A stretch of 7,849 nucleotides of DNA from CABMGU01 sp035292785 (lineage in GTDB: Archaea > Nanobdellota > Nanobdellia > Woesearchaeales > ARS49): positions 1 through 7,849 of the forward strand of contig DATDPK010000019.1 in assembly GCA_035292785.1 (NCBI GenBank), in the 5' to 3' direction. The notes below the pieces were generated by a model. It was not told the origin of the DNA. It was given only the letters and a program-made list of their open reading frames with translations, and did not search any database. Shown piece by piece: positions 6,410 to 7,849 of the stretch. The position numbers and the translations under genes are program-made. Within the stretch, counting starts at the first letter, position 1; every line of letters begins with the position of its first letter.

Positions 6410-7258
6410 ATGGTGCTCGAATCCCTGCTAAACCCGCCACGTGCGGAAAAGAACCCGATGCTGGTATTTCTACTCGGCATGGCATACTGCACACTTGCAA
6501 TTTTTTTGTCAAACTGGATATTTGAAGAACAAAGCAGCATGGTGATGGTTTTTCTAACGTCACTTGCAGCACTGCCGCTGATGTATCATACATTGAAATA
6601 TGAAGAGACAAAAGACATGGAGCATCTTGAGAAAAAATCAATGGTGCGCGAACACGCACCGGCAATGATTTTCTTTTTAACATTGTTTTTGGGAGCTGCC
6701 TTTGCTTTTACCCTGTGGTACATAATTCTGCCAGTTGAGATGACGAACAACCTGTTCAGAGTGCAGACACAAACAATAACAAACCTTAACCAGCACGTAA
6801 CAGGAAGCATTACACAAACAGCGCTACTGAGCAAAATCTTCCTGAACAACATAAAAGTCCTCATATTCTGCATACTCTTCAGCTTCCTCTACGGCAGCGG
6901 AGCAATATTCATACTTGTATGGAATGCAAGCGTCATAGGAGCAGCGGCAGGCAATTTCATCCGGTCGCACATGGCTCAATTTGCAGGACTGGCAGGACTG
7001 CAAAAAGCAGGAGCTTACCTTTATGTCAGCTCGCTAAGCATACTAAGATATGCAATCCATGGAGTGCCTGAAATATTTGCATATGTGATAGCAGGGCTGG
7101 CAGGAGGAATACTCTCGATGGCGCTTGTGAAACACGATTTCGGCACAGGAAAATTCGAGAAAATATTACTGGACGTATCGGACCTGGTGCTGCTGAGCGT
7201 TTTAGTGCTGTTCATAGCAGCAATAATAGAAGTATTCTTTACGCCTGCCTTATTCTAA
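6410..7258 (+). CDS. SpoIIM/DUF95-type integral membrane protein
   Basis: This membrane protein of the stage II sporulation protein M family is common in non-sporulating archaea, where its role is unknown. From ATG 6410 it has 282 aa. A longer frame from TTG 6359 is rejected because the TATA box (6375-6382) lies inside it and no ribosome site precedes it. The N-terminus MVLESLLNPPRAEKNP is a short cytosolic start typical of archaeal relatives. Hydrophobic segments lie at about residues 17-38, 43-60, 84-106, 148-180, 218-240 and 257-277, suggesting six helices with a polar loop at 107-147. Family hallmarks are NNIKVLIF, LYGSGAIFILVWNASVIG (160-177) and HGVPEI (217-222) followed by GLAGG. Its stop overlaps the convergent OB-fold gene by nine bases. 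In bacteria SpoIIM works in peptidoglycan remodelling during engulfment; nothing here shows such a role. No operon partner is visible. Confidence 0.88.
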   Translation: MVLESLLNPPRAEKNPMLVFLLGMAYCTLAIFLSNWIFEEQSSMVMVFLTSLAALPLMYHTLKYEETKDMEHLEKKSMVREHAPAMIFFLTLFLGAAFAFTLWYIILPVEMTNNLFRVQTQTITNLNQHVTGSITQTALLSKIFLNNIKVLIFCILFSFLYGSGAIFILVWNASVIGAAAGNFIRSHMAQFAGLAGLQKAGAYLYVSSLSILRYAIHGVPEIFAYVIAGLAGGILSMALVKHDFGTGKFEKILLDVSDLVLLSVLVLFIAAIIEVFFTPALF

Positions 7259-7804
7259 AACCTTCAACCTTCCAGGACGAGTCTCGAACAATTCGCCCAA
7301 CGCAAGCAAGCGCACAACCATTTCCTCGCCAGAAGGGCCAATTTTAGAAACAACAGAATCAAAATCAGCACCATCACCTGAGTCCAAAGAACGCACAATG
7401 CCCAGCACATTATTGCTGTTTGGAGCTTCAATCTTTTCAACAACACGCACAGAAAAAGGAAGCTCGCGCTTTCTAACCTCCAACCACCCGGCATCAACCT
7501 GCTTTACAATCTCACCTGCAACATATTTTTCACCCAAATAATCACGCAAACGGCCGATAACCAAAACAAAAGAACCAAGCCCGGCCAGAAAAGGCTTATC
7601 AAAAGAACGAACAGAAATAATTCCTGTTCCATCATCCACCAAAAGAGGGTCGCTGGCAATAACTGTTCCCATTATGCTTACTCTTGAAACCTCTCTTCCG
7701 TCCAACAAGACAGCCACACTTGGCGCGTCCTCCTTCTGAACAAAAGTACAATTATCAAAATCAGCAATCCAGACTTTCACCGCTGTCAAACGCTTCTGCT
7801 CCAC
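7250..7804 (-). CDS. OB-fold and winged-helix protein, RPA32-like
   Basis: This is a predicted nucleic-acid-binding protein, most likely a single-stranded DNA binding accessory of the RPA32 (RPA2/Stn1-like) type. The 184 aa show an OB fold at about residues 38-105: VSRVSIMGTVIASD, then LVDDGTGIISVRSF, then VIGRLRDYLGEKYVAGEIV, a pattern seen in RPA32 and other archaeal OB proteins. A linker leads to a predicted winged helix at about 130-184, ending GELFETRPGRLKVLE, a wing sequence like those at the C-termini of archaeal RPA-associated and replication proteins. The start is GTG 7804, 25 bases from a TATA box. The frame stays open to the right edge, but the upstream residues are Cys-rich and unconvincing. 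Its stop overlaps the SpoIIM-like stop by nine bases. Its closeness to PolD fits a replication or repair role, though it is on the other strand with its own promoter. A tRNA-binding or other OB function is not excluded. Confidence 0.8.
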   Translation of the reverse strand: MEQKRLTAVKVWIADFDNCTFVQKEDAPSVAVLLDGREVSRVSIMGTVIASDPLLVDDGTGIISVRSFDKPFLAGLGSFVLVIGRLRDYLGEKYVAGEIVKQVDAGWLEVRKRELPFSVRVVEKIEAPNSNNVLGIVRSLDSGDGADFDSVVSKIGPSGEEMVVRLLALGELFETRPGRLKVLE

Positions 7805-7828
7805 CCCGAACTCACAACAACGGCAGCG

Positions 7829-7836
7829 TATATATT
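7829..7836 (-). promoter_or_regulatory. TATA box for the OB-fold gene
   Basis: AATATATA on the - strand ends 25 bases before GTG 7804. The spacing matches the other promoters here and predicts a transcript starting at or just before the GTG. No Shine-Dalgarno sequence of normal spacing is evident. Confidence 0.6.
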
Positions 7837-7849
7837 CTTTATTGTGATG

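Noticed and set aside
6981..7000. Direct repeat of GCAGGACTG
   Set aside because: It encodes AGLAGL in a membrane protein loop; simple low-complexity coding, not a regulatory repeat.
1..7849. tRNA, rRNA, CRISPR or insertion sequence
   Set aside because: Nearly every base is accounted for by recognised genes; no cloverleaf, spaced repeats, inverted terminal repeats or transposase motifs were seen.

Overview
The window is archaeal chromosomal DNA. It carries both subunits of the archaea-specific family D DNA polymerase (DP1 and DP2), translation initiation factor aIF2-beta, a DUF424 protein and an RPA32-like OB-fold protein. Archaeal TATA boxes lie close upstream of the first genes of three units. 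The compact layout, short subunits and SpoIIM/DUF95-type membrane protein suggest a DPANN lineage (Woesearchaeota/Pacearchaeota-like). That placement is inferred from gene style, and the phylum cannot be fixed from this sequence alone.

Layout. Positions 1-5617 (+) hold one tightly packed unit: DP1 (running off the left edge or starting exactly there), DP2, a Nudix hydrolase and a MazG-like NTP pyrophosphatase. DP1 and DP2 are separated by 1 nt, and the next two junctions are ATGA stop/start overlaps. Each internal start has a Shine-Dalgarno-like site. Positions 6323-5614 (-) hold aIF2-beta and DUF424, also joined by ATGA. Positions 6410-7258 (+) hold a six-helix SpoIIM-like membrane protein, divergent from aIF2-beta across an 86-bp double promoter. 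Positions 7804-7250 (-) hold an OB-fold plus winged-helix protein. Both convergent gene pairs overlap at their stop codons (4 and 9 nt). There is no intergenic stretch above about 90 bp, and I see no RNA gene, mobile element or CRISPR array.

How the genes work together. DP1 (Mre11-like 3'-5' exonuclease) and DP2 (two-barrel polymerase core with a C-terminal PCNA-binding motif) form the replicative polymerase PolD. They are linked to two enzymes predicted to hydrolyse non-canonical or damaged nucleoside triphosphates, so polymerisation and nucleotide-pool cleaning appear co-expressed. aIF2-beta with DUF424 looks like a translation unit. The OB/winged-helix protein probably binds single-stranded DNA.

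Main points of interest: the first metal-ligand motif of the DP1 exonuclease reads Cys-x-His instead of Asp-x-His; PolD is coupled to two house-cleaning enzymes; three promoters share a geometry that implies leaderless transcripts and moves two start codons; a hairpin with T-tracts on both sides sits at one convergent junction; and the + strand is A/C-rich whichever way genes point, except in the Nudix gene.
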